DNA of 64,000 bases from Paenibacillus borealis (GCF_000758665.1 NZ_CP009285.1:2542001-2606000); one strand, 5' to 3'. Positions 17,664 to 26,674 are shown, numbered from the stretch's first letter. Numbers and translations are program-made. Notes: a model not told the origin generated them from the sequence alone.

Positions 17664-18578
17664 ATGAGACCACAACGTTCACTACCAGCTATCGCAGCAG
17701 CAGCTGTACTAATGCTGGTGTTATCCGCCTGCGGCGGGAATCATCCGACCGAAGCACCCGGAGAACCGTCAGCGAGCCCGTCACCTGCACCTGTGGTGAG
17801 TACAGCTACGCCAATCCCCAGTCCTGCTCTCCCGCCAACTCCTTCCACCGCAGCGGAAGCACAGATTATTCAGGGATCAGGTGTGTATATCGGACAGATT
17901 GATAATCATTCCGTAGAGATTGAGACTGAAGAAGGACCAACAGCATTTGAGCTGGGTGTTGGCACAGAGGATGCGCCGGATCTGCTTGAAATGGATGATG
18001 CCGTTGTTTTTGCATATGTGGAAAAAGTAGTCGGAAGCGATGTGACCGCGGTCCAGCGTGTGTTGTCCAGCCTGTCCAAGGCAGAGGGCGGCGGGAGTGC
18101 ATCACCTGCGGCCAGTGCGCTCCCGGATACGCAGACCTTCAAGCTGACACTGGAGGGGGTGGAGGAAGAGAAGACTGCGGCGCTTGCCGCAGGAGACGGG
18201 TACTCCCTGTATGTATTCGATATCTTCAGCTTCGACGCGGCCAGCGGCAAGCTGGCGATGAAGGTGGACCCGGGATATTACGCCGAAATTACCAGGCTTC
18301 CTTCCGGTTTCAAGCTGGATGCTCTGGAGCAGGAAGGGCGGACTGAGCTTGCGGCTACAGGCAAGGTTACGGCGCTTAGCCGGGAAGAGCAGGAGCGGCG
18401 GATGTCCGGTATCCGCTTGTATCTTACCGCAATGGGCTCCGGCCTGACCCGCCAGATTGTAGTGAAGGAAGTGGACGGCCAAGGCTATCTCATCAAGCTG
18501 AATATTCCGCAGAGGGAAGCCTCGGAAGGCTTCGGGCCTCATGTGTATGCTTCACTGGATTCACTGGTTAATCAGTAA
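17664..18578 (+). CDS. Predicted lipoprotein of unknown function
   Basis: A type II signal peptide with lipobox LSAC (Cys near residue 23) predicts acylation and anchoring on the outer face of the membrane. It is followed by a Pro/Ser/Thr/Ala-rich tether (about residues 25-65) typical of a flexible wall-spanning linker. The rest (about residues 70-304) is a mixed alpha/beta region without a family I can name. The start has an ideal GAGGAGG ribosome site. It is divergent from the methyltransferase gene and followed by a hairpin. A domain search would be needed to go further. Confidence 0.75.
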   Translation: MRPQRSLPAIAAAAVLMLVLSACGGNHPTEAPGEPSASPSPAPVVSTATPIPSPALPPTPSTAAEAQIIQGSGVYIGQIDNHSVEIETEEGPTAFELGVGTEDAPDLLEMDDAVVFAYVEKVVGSDVTAVQRVLSSLSKAEGGGSASPAASALPDTQTFKLTLEGVEEEKTAALAAGDGYSLYVFDIFSFDAASGKLAMKVDPGYYAEITRLPSGFKLDALEQEGRTELAATGKVTALSREEQERRMSGIRLYLTAMGSGLTRQIVVKEVDGQGYLIKLNIPQREASEGFGPHVYASLDSLVNQ

Positions 18579-18615
18579 AACGCGGTGCAGATCTGCTGCT
18601 CCGCCGGCTGTAACG

Positions 18616-18666
18616 AAGGCTGCAACGAGAGTGTTACCCTTGTGGTATGCTCCTGGTGCAGCCTTT
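18616..18666 (+). terminator. Possible intrinsic terminator after the lipoprotein gene
   Basis: A stem AAGGCTGCA / TGCAGCCTT encloses a 32-nt loop. The T run is short and interrupted, so the call is tentative. Confidence 0.5.
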
Positions 18667-18809
18667 GCCGTTTCCGCTTATATACAGCAGGATTCAATAT
18701 CAAAAATGTTATTTAATTGTAACCGGTTTATGAGAAACTTTTACCGCCTAAGCTACGTCAAAGAGGTAGAAATAGTTGAGATTTTTTTCCTATCTGGGAG
18801 GATGAGTTC

Positions 18810-21467
18810 GTGAAGAAGTTATGGATTTCTATTGTAGTGGGGTTGCTGGTATTTCCGTTAATCTTTCAATCCCCGGCTAAGGCAGCAGTCACACCGATCC
18901 GAATTATTATTGACGGAGTCCAGTTGTCTACGGATCAGCCGCCAGTCATGGTGAACGGACGAACGATGGTACCGCTGCGTGCAATCTTTGAAGCCTTTAA
19001 TGCAGCTATCAAGTGGGATCAGAAGACACAGACCGTAACGGCGGTCCAGGAGGATACAACGGTTATATTGAAAATCGGCTCCAAGACGGCTACGATTAAT
19101 AATCAGTCTGTAAGTCTTGATGTGCCCGGTCAGAATTTGAAGGGCCGAACTATGGTTCCGACGCGTTTCGTAAGCGAGGCGCTGGGCCGGGAGGTGGGCT
19201 GGAATCAGACCACCAAAGTTGTGACGATAACCACCCCGGTGCCGGCCGGCGTTAACACAGCTCCGGTATCCGGCGTAACCGCACAGGATATCAGTGACTT
19301 CGGTGACGGACGCGACCTGCAGATCAACTTCAACCGGGTGTTAAATGAGTCCCTGGTGGACCATTACCGCGTTCTGATCGTTAAAGCAGGCAACTCGTTT
19401 AATCTGTCGTCCGCACTCGCGGTACCCGCATCTAATTATTCTTCAGTCATGGTGACAGGCGCAAATCCTGTGGTCAAATTGACAGCTGCTTCGAGAACAG
19501 CAGATGGAGAGTTAATCAAAAGCAGTCAGGGGTATATGGCTTATGTCCTGACGGTAGGCAAAGGAAGTAACATCAGCGCTCTTTCCGGGGGTTCTTCCAC
19601 GATTACTTTGACTAATAATATTGCAGCAGTATTAAGCAATGTACAGGTAACCGATAATAACGATTACGGTGACGGGCGGGATCTGTTCGTCAGCTTCAAC
19701 AAGCTGGCAGATGAGAGTAAGGTAAGCTCCTACCGGATATTCGTGGTCAAAGCGGCTAACTATTCAGCCTTTAACCTGGCCAAAGCAAACTCGGTTGTCA
19801 GTGCCTATTACACACAAGTCACCAAGACCGGTGCCAACCTCACCCAGACGCTTACCTCAGGGGCCAGGGACACAGATGGAGCACTTATTCAGACAGGAGT
19901 AAGCTACAGGGTATTTGCCATGGCTGTTGACAGCAGCAATACAGCTAATAATGTGCTTTCAGCGGCTTCGTCGCCGGTTACCCTGTCCAGCATAGGGATT
20001 TCTAGCCTGAATGTCACTGATGTTAACGACTATAATGACGGCCGTGACCTGAAGGTGTCATTCACACATGCCGCTGACGAAACTTATATCAGCCAGTACC
20101 GGATTCTAGTGGTGCCTACTTATTACTACAGCAGCTTCAGCCTGTCTGACGCAAATAATGTCTCAAGCGCAAATTATACAGCAGTAAGTACATCGGGCTC
20201 CACTACCAGCCAGGTATTAACTTCCTCCACCAGAGATGTGCGCGGGGCGCTGCTGAAGAATGGAACCAATTACAAAGTGTATATTGTATCTGTCGGAAGC
20301 GGGGTTAATGCGGGGGCCAATATACTTTCGCCTGCATCAGCTGAGATTACGCTGTGGAATGATTTCAGCATGAGTGCTGTGACTAACCTGAGTGTGAGCG
20401 ACGTTAACGACAACGGGGATGGCCGCGATCTGAGGGTATCATTCACCCATGCCTCAGACGAGACCTATGTCAGCCAGTACCGGATTATGGTGGTGCCTAC
20501 TTCCTACTACAGCAGCTTCAGCTTGTCTGACGCGAATAATGTATCAAGTGCGAATTACACTTCAATTGGTACATCGGGCTCTACGACCAGCCAGGTATTA
20601 TCTTCCTCTACCAGAGACGTGCGCGGGAATGTACTTAAGAATGAGATCAGTTACCGGGTGTATGTATTATCTGTTGGAAGCGGAAGTTACGCGGGGTCAG
20701 GTGTACTCTCGTCAGCTTCATCGGTAATTACGTTATTGAATACTTCCAGTGTGAGCGCAGTTTCCGGACTCAGTGTCAGTGATGTTGCCGACTATGGTGA
20801 CGGCCGTGATCTGAAGGTATCCTTCACTCATGCTGCGGACGAAACCTACATCCGAGAGTACCGGATTATGGTGGTGCCGACATCCTATTACAGCAGCTTC
20901 AGCTTGTCTGACGCGAACAATGTCTCCACTTATATTTCAGCGGGTACCTCCGGCAATAGCACGAGCCAAGTGCTGGACTCCTCAGCCAGAGATGTGCGCG
21001 GTACTACAATCAAAGATGGAGTCAGCTATAAAGTGTATGTGTTGTCCGTCGGAATTGCGAATTATTCAGGTCCGAATGTCTTGTCCGGAGAATCGTCTGT
21101 GATTACCCTGGCCGGCAAAACCCCGGTCGTCTCCGTGACGAATGTAACGTATAGTGTGGACAATGGCAACCTTCTGACCAGTTTCAACAAATCAGCGAAT
21201 GAGTCTAATATCCTGGAATACCGGGTATATGTAGTCCCTGCCAAGCAAGGGTTTGGTACGGCGGATGCACTCGGGGTGCCGGCTTCACAGTATAAGGCGG
21301 TTGTTCCAAACGGAACGAATCCGACAGTTACGGCTGCAGCCCGGGATGTGAACGGAAATTCAATTGCCCGTGGGACTAAATACAAGGTGTATGTTCTTGC
21401 CGTAGCCAATAATTATGGTGTGCAGAACGGGGGGCTTTCAGATTCAAGCGAGGAGTTTGAGCTATAA
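18810..21467 (+). CDS. Secreted repeat protein with copper amine oxidase-like N-terminal domain
   Basis: Translation starts at a GTG (18810) 7-8 nt after GGGAGGA. A Sec signal peptide (about residues 1-25, ending PAKA) precedes a copper-amine-oxidase-like N-terminal domain (about residues 30-145; the paired GRTMVPLRAI and GRTMVPTRFV strands are diagnostic). Six repeats of ~120 residues follow, resembling fibronectin-type III sandwiches. Nearly every repeat opens with an acidic loop such as DVNDNGDGRDL, reminiscent of a calcium-binding loop, and contains a YRI.VV strand. Repeats 3 to 5 are nearly identical in protein and DNA, showing recent duplication. In Paenibacillus such stalk domains occur on exported wall-associated proteins. 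The binding partner is unknown. A terminator follows. Confidence 0.8.
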   Translation: MKKLWISIVVGLLVFPLIFQSPAKAAVTPIRIIIDGVQLSTDQPPVMVNGRTMVPLRAIFEAFNAAIKWDQKTQTVTAVQEDTTVILKIGSKTATINNQSVSLDVPGQNLKGRTMVPTRFVSEALGREVGWNQTTKVVTITTPVPAGVNTAPVSGVTAQDISDFGDGRDLQINFNRVLNESLVDHYRVLIVKAGNSFNLSSALAVPASNYSSVMVTGANPVVKLTAASRTADGELIKSSQGYMAYVLTVGKGSNISALSGGSSTITLTNNIAAVLSNVQVTDNNDYGDGRDLFVSFNKLADESKVSSYRIFVVKAANYSAFNLAKANSVVSAYYTQVTKTGANLTQTLTSGARDTDGALIQTGVSYRVFAMAVDSSNTANNVLSAASSPVTLSSIGISSLNVTDVNDYNDGRDLKVSFTHAADETYISQYRILVVPTYYYSSFSLSDANNVSSANYTAVSTSGSTTSQVLTSSTRDVRGALLKNGTNYKVYIVSVGSGVNAGANILSPASAEITLWNDFSMSAVTNLSVSDVNDNGDGRDLRVSFTHASDETYVSQYRIMVVPTSYYSSFSLSDANNVSSANYTSIGTSGSTTSQVLSSSTRDVRGNVLKNEISYRVYVLSVGSGSYAGSGVLSSASSVITLLNTSSVSAVSGLSVSDVADYGDGRDLKVSFTHAADETYIREYRIMVVPTSYYSSFSLSDANNVSTYISAGTSGNSTSQVLDSSARDVRGTTIKDGVSYKVYVLSVGIANYSGPNVLSGESSVITLAGKTPVVSVTNVTYSVDNGNLLTSFNKSANESNILEYRVYVVPAKQGFGTADALGVPASQYKAVVPNGTNPTVTAAARDVNGNSIARGTKYKVYVLAVANNYGVQNGGLSDSSEEFEL

Positions 21468-21494
21468 CTGCCATTGCTAAGCTGTAAAAAATGC

Positions 21495-21540
21495 AAAAAA
21501 CACAGCACGTCTCCAGTTACAGGGGATGTGCTGTGTTTGG
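21495..21540. terminator. Intrinsic terminator between convergent genes
   Basis: A stem AAACACAGCAC / GTGCTGTGTTT has A/T runs on both sides, serving the repeat-protein gene and possibly the convergent membrane-protein gene. Confidence 0.8.
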
Positions 21541-21562
21541 TTTGTGAGCCATTACGGCCTGC

Positions 21563-22024
21563 TTAGACAGCGCCTGCATTTACCAGAACAGTGGAAATCA
21601 GCAGCATGAACACCAGCAGGATAACGGCGTTAATGATGGTCCCGAGGACTGCGAATACCTTACGGCGTCTGCGGAGCGTAAGCCCGATAATGCCGGTGAC
21701 TGCTCCGATGACATTCACTGCAGCAAGGATCAGCACGGACAAGCCCAGATACATAATCGCTTCTGCTGAATCAGCAATCAGTTGATTATTCTCATTCATG
21801 ATGGAAGAAGCCTGTGCACCAACATACACAAACGCAATTGCATAGCAGACCAGCGTAAACAGAGCGATGACGAAAGAAGCGATGCCGGGGCCTGAGTGCT
21901 TGAAGTCGCGTTTGTTCTCCTGATACAAGTAATCCGGATCAGCAGGTATTGGCTGTTCTGATGAGCCCCATTCTGCGGGCCGGGCGGTTTCGGTGTCAGG
22001 TTTGGGTGGAGGATTATAGTCCAT
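21563..22024 (-). CDS. Small multi-pass membrane protein (DUF4190-like)
   Basis: A hydrophilic proline-rich N-terminus (about 45 residues) is followed by three hydrophobic segments, one near residues 50-70 (IASFVIALFTLVCYAIAF), one near 90-115 and one at the C-terminus. A short basic RRRRK loop lies between the last two. This layout resembles DUF4190-type proteins of Firmicutes. The start is moved to the ATG at 22024, which has AAGGAG 8 nt upstream; the in-frame GTG at 22033 does not. No partner gene is evident and the function is unknown. Confidence 0.65.
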   Translation of the reverse strand: MDYNPPPKPDTETARPAEWGSSEQPIPADPDYLYQENKRDFKHSGPGIASFVIALFTLVCYAIAFVYVGAQASSIMNENNQLIADSAEAIMYLGLSVLILAAVNVIGAVTGIIGLTLRRRRKVFAVLGTIINAVILLVFMLLISTVLVNAGAV

Positions 22025-22188
22025 GGGCTGCACTCCTTGGGATAAAAGATTGATACTATCACTTTTCCATAAGCTGGCTCTAAAAGCAAGTATTCCAGCA
22101 GAAGTATCGGCAAATCCCGCTGCTGGAAATCAGCTGTGCGTATACGTTAAGATAGGAGGAGTTCAAGAGACGAAGGAGCTGTATATCC

Positions 22189-22566
22189 ATGCAACGAAGA
22201 TTGGTAGGCTGGGGAGCTGTGCTGGCTATGCTGTCCGTGGGAATCGGAGCGTTCGGCGCACATATGCTGAAGACCGTGATTAGCGAAGAGTATCTGAAAG
22301 TGTACGAGACCGGCGTCCAGTATCATATGGTTCATGCACTGGCTCTGATTCTTATCGGCCTGACAGCAGGCCAGTGGGGAGAGAGTGTCCGGCTGCGCTG
22401 GGCGGGCCGGCTGATTGGTGCGGGAATCATTCTGTTCTCCGGCAGCCTGTATATCCTCAGCACCTCCGGGATCAAAATTCTTGGAGCGATTACGCCTATT
22501 GGCGGCGTGTGCTTCCTTGCGGGCTGGATTTGCTTTGCCGTGGAGGCATTCTCGCGTAAGAATTAA
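22189..22566 (+). CDS. DUF423 family membrane protein (YwdK-like)
   Basis: The 125-residue protein is nearly all membrane-embedded, with four predicted segments. It has the family hallmarks GAFGAHMLK near residue 20, a conserved YHMVHALALI segment near 45 and PIGGVCFLAGW near the C-terminus. It matches the small DUF423 family (B. subtilis YwdK), whose function is not known. The ribosome site GAAGGAG is 9-10 nt upstream of the ATG. It is monocistronic, followed by a strong terminator shared with the convergent gene. Confidence 0.85.
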   Translation: MQRRLVGWGAVLAMLSVGIGAFGAHMLKTVISEEYLKVYETGVQYHMVHALALILIGLTAGQWGESVRLRWAGRLIGAGIILFSGSLYILSTSGIKILGAITPIGGVCFLAGWICFAVEAFSRKN

Positions 22567-22600
22567 GGAACGGCGTTCGTGTAATTTCTATAAGCAAGAG

Positions 22601-22644
22601 CAAACAGGCACCCGTTCCCGGAATCCCGGGCGGGTGCCTGTTTG
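22601..22644. terminator. Bidirectional intrinsic terminator
   Basis: A 14-bp stem CAAACAGGCACCCG / CGGGTGCCTGTTTG lies between convergent genes. Confidence 0.85.
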
Positions 22645-22651
22645 ATCTTGC

Positions 22652-23176
22652 TTAGATGAATTCATCGATTTCATTGAGATTAAAGGTGTATACCTGTTTC
22701 TCGTCAACATGGTATACGCTTAGCGAGTTAGCGTCTTCATCAAAGTTCAGAATACGGCAGGGCATCGACACCTGTTTGCCGTGCCGGTTCGCTCTCAGCC
22801 GGACCAGCTGGTTATTCTGAATATATTGCCTGATCTTGCCGAACACATCCGCCGGTGTTTCCGCCGGTGTCACAACTGGCGGGTTCTTGACGGGAGGTCC
22901 TTCGGCAGGCTTGTCCGCTGGCTTCTGCGGCAATTTCACTGAAACCGGAGCTGGAGTAAAGGAATCGCTCTTTAGAGCCAACTTGGCAGACCGCAGCAGA
23001 GTGTCTATAGTTCTTCCAAGTTCCAGACCGGAGTTAATGTTGAAATCTGTGATTTTATCGCTGTTGTTCAACATTTCAAGTAAGTATTGCAGTGCAAGCG
23101 GGTTAGTGCGGGCATTAATCAGGATGTCGACATTGAATAAATAGTTGCCGTCGGTGTGTTGTAGTTTCTTGTCCAT
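22652..23176 (-). CDS. Conserved-looking hypothetical protein
   Basis: This 174-residue soluble protein has no family I recognise. An N-terminal alpha-helical part (about residues 1-70) is joined by a Pro/Ala/Lys-rich linker (residues ~75-110) to a C-terminal ~60-residue beta-rich part (VRLRANRHGKQVSMPCRIL then YTFNLNEIDEFI). The C-terminal part resembles the small barrel found in WYL-type or Sm-like folds, but that likeness is only an impression. GGGGGA lies a few bases before the ATG. It ends at a terminator shared with the DUF423 gene. Confidence 0.6.
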   Translation of the reverse strand: MDKKLQHTDGNYLFNVDILINARTNPLALQYLLEMLNNSDKITDFNINSGLELGRTIDTLLRSAKLALKSDSFTPAPVSVKLPQKPADKPAEGPPVKNPPVVTPAETPADVFGKIRQYIQNNQLVRLRANRHGKQVSMPCRILNFDEDANSLSVYHVDEKQVYTFNLNEIDEFI

Positions 23177-23389
23177 TAATCCCCCAGCTTATCGTTTGAA
23201 CGATTCATTAAGTATTTATAAAGTATATAAACTATACCATTAATTAAACGAAATTTATATACCTTCCGGCAGAGAATTAAGGACTTACGACCCCCATAAT
23301 TTATAGAGGAACTAGGACCATCGTCCACACGCGGGTGGAGCAGGACGCATAACTTAGATCGTGAAACGTGAAAATAGGAGGTGCTGCAA

Positions 23390-23692
23390 ATGGTAACATT
23401 GGAGCCTGTACAGGTAGGCGATTATGTCCTGGTCGGGGTTGAAGTGAAGCTGCCCAAAACTACGCTGCTCAGCATCAGCACAAGCCGGGGATATATCATG
23501 TGCGGGGCGCTGGATATAGGACTGCTCAATAACACGCTGAGTGACCGGCAGATTATTGCTGCACGGGCAGTAGGGGTGCGCACATTGCCGCAGCTGCTGG
23601 CTGCCCCGCTGGAATCCGTTACGATAGAAGCGGAGAAGCTTGGCATAGTTCCGGGCATGACCGGGGCGGAAGCCCTGCTTCTGATGGTGTAG
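23390..23692 (+). CDS. yunC: DUF1805 domain protein YunC
   Basis: The 100-residue protein matches YunC of Bacillus (DUF1805). Family-typical stretches are KTTLLSISTSRGYIMCGALD (residues ~22-41) and RAVGVRTLPQLLAAPLESVT. The start is set at the ATG (23390) because AGGAGGT lies directly upstream; the GTG at 23381 overlaps the ribosome site. The function is unknown. In B. subtilis yunC is beside yunD, whereas here the yunD-like gene is about 19 kb away at 42737. A GC-rich hairpin with a T run follows. Confidence 0.85.
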   Translation: MVTLEPVQVGDYVLVGVEVKLPKTTLLSISTSRGYIMCGALDIGLLNNTLSDRQIIAARAVGVRTLPQLLAAPLESVTIEAEKLGIVPGMTGAEALLLMV

Positions 23693-23718
23693 GACTGCTG
23701 GTTGGATAATATGTAAGC

Positions 23719-23742
23719 AGGGGGCCGGCGGCCCTCTTTTTA
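23719..23742 (+). terminator. Intrinsic terminator after yunC
   Basis: A GC-rich hairpin (AGGGGGCC / GGCCCTCT) is followed by TTTT. The 23743-23979 stretch up to dps shows no recognised gene, PerR box or riboswitch. Confidence 0.75.
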
Positions 23743-23979
23743 ATCTGCAAATAAGAATTTATATGTTGTTTCACACGTCCCGGAGCATAAGGTAAGGTAT
23801 CTTGGCTCATCCTACGGGTTAGGACCGGAGCTGCATGGTGCGGCAGGGAAAAAGGTGCTTGTCAAGTGTCCTCCTTTGTTTCGCCCTGCGGGCAGAAGGG
23901 TAAATGGAGAATAGACTACTGCATGCCGGATGATGGACAAGCAGCCGGCAAAATATATGGATAAGGAAGGGATCAACTC

Positions 23980-24441
23980 ATGGCTAAAGCATCAAACAAA
24001 GTAAATACCGCTTCATTGGAACAAGTACTTAACCGTCAGGTAGCGAACCTCAATGTTCTATATGTGAAAGTGCATAACTATCACTGGTATGTGAAAGGCG
24101 AGCAGTTCTTTTCCCTGCATGTGAAGTTTGAAGAACTGTATGATGATATCACGCTCAAAATGGACGAGGTTGCCGAACGCCTGCTGAGCATCAAAGGCAG
24201 TCCGGCAGCGACTATGAAAGAATATTTGGAAATTGCCACCATTCAGGAAGCGACCGGCAAGGAAGATACCCGGGGCATGGTGCAGACACTCATCGAGGAT
24301 TTCGCGACAGTAGCGGAAGAATTGACTGAGGGCATCGAATTGGCGGAAGAAGTCAGCGACCAGCCGACGGCTGACCTGTTCATTAAGATCCGCAGTGATC
24401 TTGAGAAGAACCAATGGATGCTGCGCTCTTTCCTGGGCTGA
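23980..24441 (+). CDS. dps: Dps-family ferritin-like DNA-protection protein
   Basis: This is a 153-residue four-helix Dps/MrgA protein. Dps dodecamers oxidise Fe(II) with peroxide, store iron and protect DNA. The inter-subunit ferroxidase ligands are visible: His in NYHWYVKG (about residue 34), His in FSLHVKFEELYDD (about 46) and the Asp/Glu of that helix. A second helix pair follows with KMDEVAERLLSIKGSP. The basic N-terminus (AKASNKVN) could contact DNA. It has an AAGGAAGG ribosome site and its own terminator. No PerR box was recognised upstream, so regulation is open. Confidence 0.9.
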   Translation: MAKASNKVNTASLEQVLNRQVANLNVLYVKVHNYHWYVKGEQFFSLHVKFEELYDDITLKMDEVAERLLSIKGSPAATMKEYLEIATIQEATGKEDTRGMVQTLIEDFATVAEELTEGIELAEEVSDQPTADLFIKIRSDLEKNQWMLRSFLG

Positions 24442-24483
24442 TAGCCGGGTAATCTTTACTGTGTAAGTTTGGGACAAGAATAA

Positions 24484-24526
24484 ACAAAGCCTCCCCTGGG
24501 ATAATACCATGCGGGAGGCTTTATTT
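24484..24526 (+). terminator. Intrinsic terminator after dps
   Basis: A stem AAAGCCTCCC / GGGAGGCTTT is followed by ATTTAT. Confidence 0.85.
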
Positions 24527-24605
24527 ATGCTACGAACTAAAGTAGAGAGTTCATTCAATAATGCAGCAATGAATGTATTCAGTTCCAAGTGGAAACTCAG
24601 TAATA

Positions 24606-24786
24606 GTTGTATATTGTGCAGTTAAAAACAGCGAAAAGGGCTGCCCGCATTTTATAACTGTATTCTGTACAACTAAATCTGCCCGAATGGGCGAGAATCA
24701 AGGTCCAAAGGCAGTTTAATTGTACGAAATACAACTAAACGGATAATCGGCTGGAAATCAGACATTTTAATTGTACAAAGTATAAT
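24606..24786. repeat. Four-unit intergenic element, family B variant, copy 2
   Basis: Four 17-nt units start at 24606, 24657, 24719 and 24770 (spacings 51/62/51). Units 1-2 read in the reverse sense and units 3-4 forward (ATTGTACGAAATACAAC), so the order is mirrored relative to copies 1 and 3. Flanks carry TAA or TTTAA next to the core, marking a subfamily. The element lies between the convergent dps and marR genes, and no gene is seen in the rest of the gap. Confidence 0.75.
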
Positions 24787-24843
24787 TAAGCATAGGCATA
24801 TACCGAAATAGGGCCACTGCAAACCATCAGCAAGCGATACAGA

Positions 24844-25347
24844 CTAGGAACTCCCGTCGATGTTAATCATATTGTCATTATGATCAATCACCGTTTGAAT
24901 GAATTTCAGTGAAGCCTGCAGCTCCGCCTCCGAGAATGTGTTCAAACCCTGAATAAAGCTCTGTTCAAGGCTTTGATGCATCTCGGCGTGAACGACAAAG
25001 AGCTGCCTGCCTTTGGGCGTAAGGCTGAAATAGACTTCTTTCTTGTTGTCATTCATCCGGCTGCGCTTAATGCAGCCTTCCTGGAGGAGCTTGCCGCTGA
25101 TTTTCGTAATGCTCGCCTTGGACAACTTCATTTTTTCTGCAATCGAGGTGCTGTTAATGGGCTCGTGGTTGCCGATGCAATCAATGACATGAATAGTTGT
25201 CATAGAGTTTGAAGTGAAAGTCAGCCCATACTGACGGGTGAGATCAGCGAAAGCATCGAGTTCGGATGCAAAAAGCTGTTCATTTAAATGCGTTAAGTGG
25301 AGTAAACGGTCATACAGTAGCCGCTTAAGTCCTTCGGGTGAGTTCAT
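24844..25347 (-). CDS. MarR-family transcriptional regulator
   Basis: A winged-helix MarR regulator of about 167 residues. The recognition region STSIAEKMKLSKASITKISGKLLQEGCIKRSRMNDNKK is split by the expected turn (residues ~70-105), and the C-terminal helix ends the dimer domain. The codon at 25374 is TTG without good spacing. The ATG at 25347 has GGGAG 12 nt upstream and is preferred, although spacing is long. It is divergent from the nitroreductase gene. Two related inverted repeats in the shared promoter region make control of both genes likely. The inducer is unknown; many relatives sense phenols, quinones or disulphide stress. Confidence 0.85.
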   Translation of the reverse strand: MNSPEGLKRLLYDRLLHLTHLNEQLFASELDAFADLTRQYGLTFTSNSMTTIHVIDCIGNHEPINSTSIAEKMKLSKASITKISGKLLQEGCIKRSRMNDNKKEVYFSLTPKGRQLFVVHAEMHQSLEQSFIQGLNTFSEAELQASLKFIQTVIDHNDNMINIDGSS

Positions 25348-25400
25348 AAGGCTTGGCATCTCCCTGTTATGCAAAATTATCTTTATCCTACCCCCAAATT

Positions 25401-25499
25401 ATTCACTTGTAAACTAACGCTTAACGATTGAAGCTCACTGTCTCCTACAATAAATAATTTGACAGCTATCTTCCTGCGAAATATAGTTTACTAGTAAAC
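25401..25499. promoter_or_regulatory. Divergent marR/nitroreductase promoter region with two operator-like palindromes
   Basis: A near-consensus promoter for the nitroreductase gene is TTGACA (25459-25464), 17 nt, TATAGT (25482-25487). The perfect 14-bp palindrome GTTTACTAGTAAAC (25486-25499) overlaps the end of the -10 box and the start site. A related imperfect copy ATTCACTTGTAAAC sits at 25401-25414 near the marR side. MarR binding at both is inferred from position and similarity. Confidence 0.75.
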
Positions 25500-25544
25500 A
25501 ATTTTAAATTGTTGAATGTTAACAATATTCCGGGGAGGATGAGG

Positions 25545-26585
25545 ATGAAGAATGTGTCTCAAGCGATAAGAGAACGGCGGACCATCCGGAAATTCAGCAC
25601 AAGGCCGGTCGAGCAGGAAGGGATCGTTTCTCTGCTGAATGAGGCGGCAAGTTTATACGAAGCCGAAGGGACGCCGCATTGGCGCTGTCTGTACTTCGGC
25701 ACGCCGGAGTCACGTGAAGCGCTGGCTGAGAGCATGATTGCCAGGGTGAAGGAAAGCAATCTGGGAAAACTCCTTCCTGCCAAAATGACGGGATTTCTAA
25801 AAAAACAAATTAATTCTACTCCTGCCCACATCATCTTCATTGCTGAATCCGCCGAAACACGGCGGCAGCGCGACGAAAATTACGCCGCAGTCTGCAGCAT
25901 TATGCAGAATGTTCAGCTGCTGGGCTGGGAACAAGGGCTAGGGATGCTATGGTATACGGATCCGATGTTTTTCAACGGGTCTTTGTTTAGTAAAATTGGC
26001 TTAAGAGAAGGAGAACGGTTCGCCGGAATGCTGGAAATCGGCTACTTTGAGAAAACGCCGAGAGCCCGGAAAAGAACGCCGGCAGAGGAGAGTTGGAGTA
26101 TAATAGGTGAGGAAGACAAACTGCATTCGGAGTTCAACACAGTTTCTCCGCAGAACGTCCTGAAACTGCTGAATGAGGCTGTATGGGCGCCAAATGACGG
26201 GATGAGAGAACCCTGGCGTTTTATCTATGTAACGGGTGATCAAGCCGCCATCAAACTGCGATCCTCCGGAGAGGATGCTTCAACACCGTTCCTTGTGGTC
26301 GTGGCCAAGGAGCAATCGGATCCTCACAAGCAGGATGAGGATTATGCAGCGGTATGCTGTCTGATCCAGAACTTTCAGCTGCTGGCCAAGTCGGAGCCGT
26401 GGCACCTTCGCCGCCTGATTCCGGAATGGATTTATGACACGAAGCAGTGCAAGTCATTTGGAATTCGTCCCCGGGAGCGGATCGTTGCTGTGCTTGAACT
26501 GGGAGGAGACAAGAGAGTCCCTGATTCCGTGTCTGCTCCAGTGTTTTTTGAACAGTTCAGCAGGGAGAATGACCACAGGCGATAA
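25545..26585 (+). CDS. Tandem (two-domain) nitroreductase-family protein
   Basis: Two nitroreductase-like domains lie in one chain. The first (about residues 1-185) begins with SQAIRERRTIRKFSTRPV, the FMN-binding start typical of the family. The second (about residues 195-340) begins NVLKLLNEAVWAPNDGMREPWRF, which corresponds to the PSxxNxQPWRF region of nitroreductases. The pair DENYAAVCSIMQNVQLLGWE and DEDYAAVCCLIQNFQLLAKS shows the domains are internal duplicates. Ordinary members have one domain of ~200 residues and dimerise, so this may fold as a covalent pseudo-dimer. Start 25545 follows GGGGAGG with 6 nt spacing. MarR control is likely from the palindrome overlapping its promoter. Confidence 0.8.
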   Translation: MKNVSQAIRERRTIRKFSTRPVEQEGIVSLLNEAASLYEAEGTPHWRCLYFGTPESREALAESMIARVKESNLGKLLPAKMTGFLKKQINSTPAHIIFIAESAETRRQRDENYAAVCSIMQNVQLLGWEQGLGMLWYTDPMFFNGSLFSKIGLREGERFAGMLEIGYFEKTPRARKRTPAEESWSIIGEEDKLHSEFNTVSPQNVLKLLNEAVWAPNDGMREPWRFIYVTGDQAAIKLRSSGEDASTPFLVVVAKEQSDPHKQDEDYAAVCCLIQNFQLLAKSEPWHLRRLIPEWIYDTKQCKSFGIRPRERIVAVLELGGDKRVPDSVSAPVFFEQFSRENDHRR

Positions 26586-26674
26586 CTACCGGTTTTTAGC
26601 TGTGGTTCCAGGCCGCAGAGTGTTAAAAATTAAAGTCGGTATTTGTAAAAATCGGACCTTTGTAATAAAATTAG

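Noticed and set aside
23743..23979. Possible riboswitch or small RNA upstream of dps
   Set aside because: No known aptamer motif, no PerR box and no convincing terminator was found; only scattered short inverted repeats.
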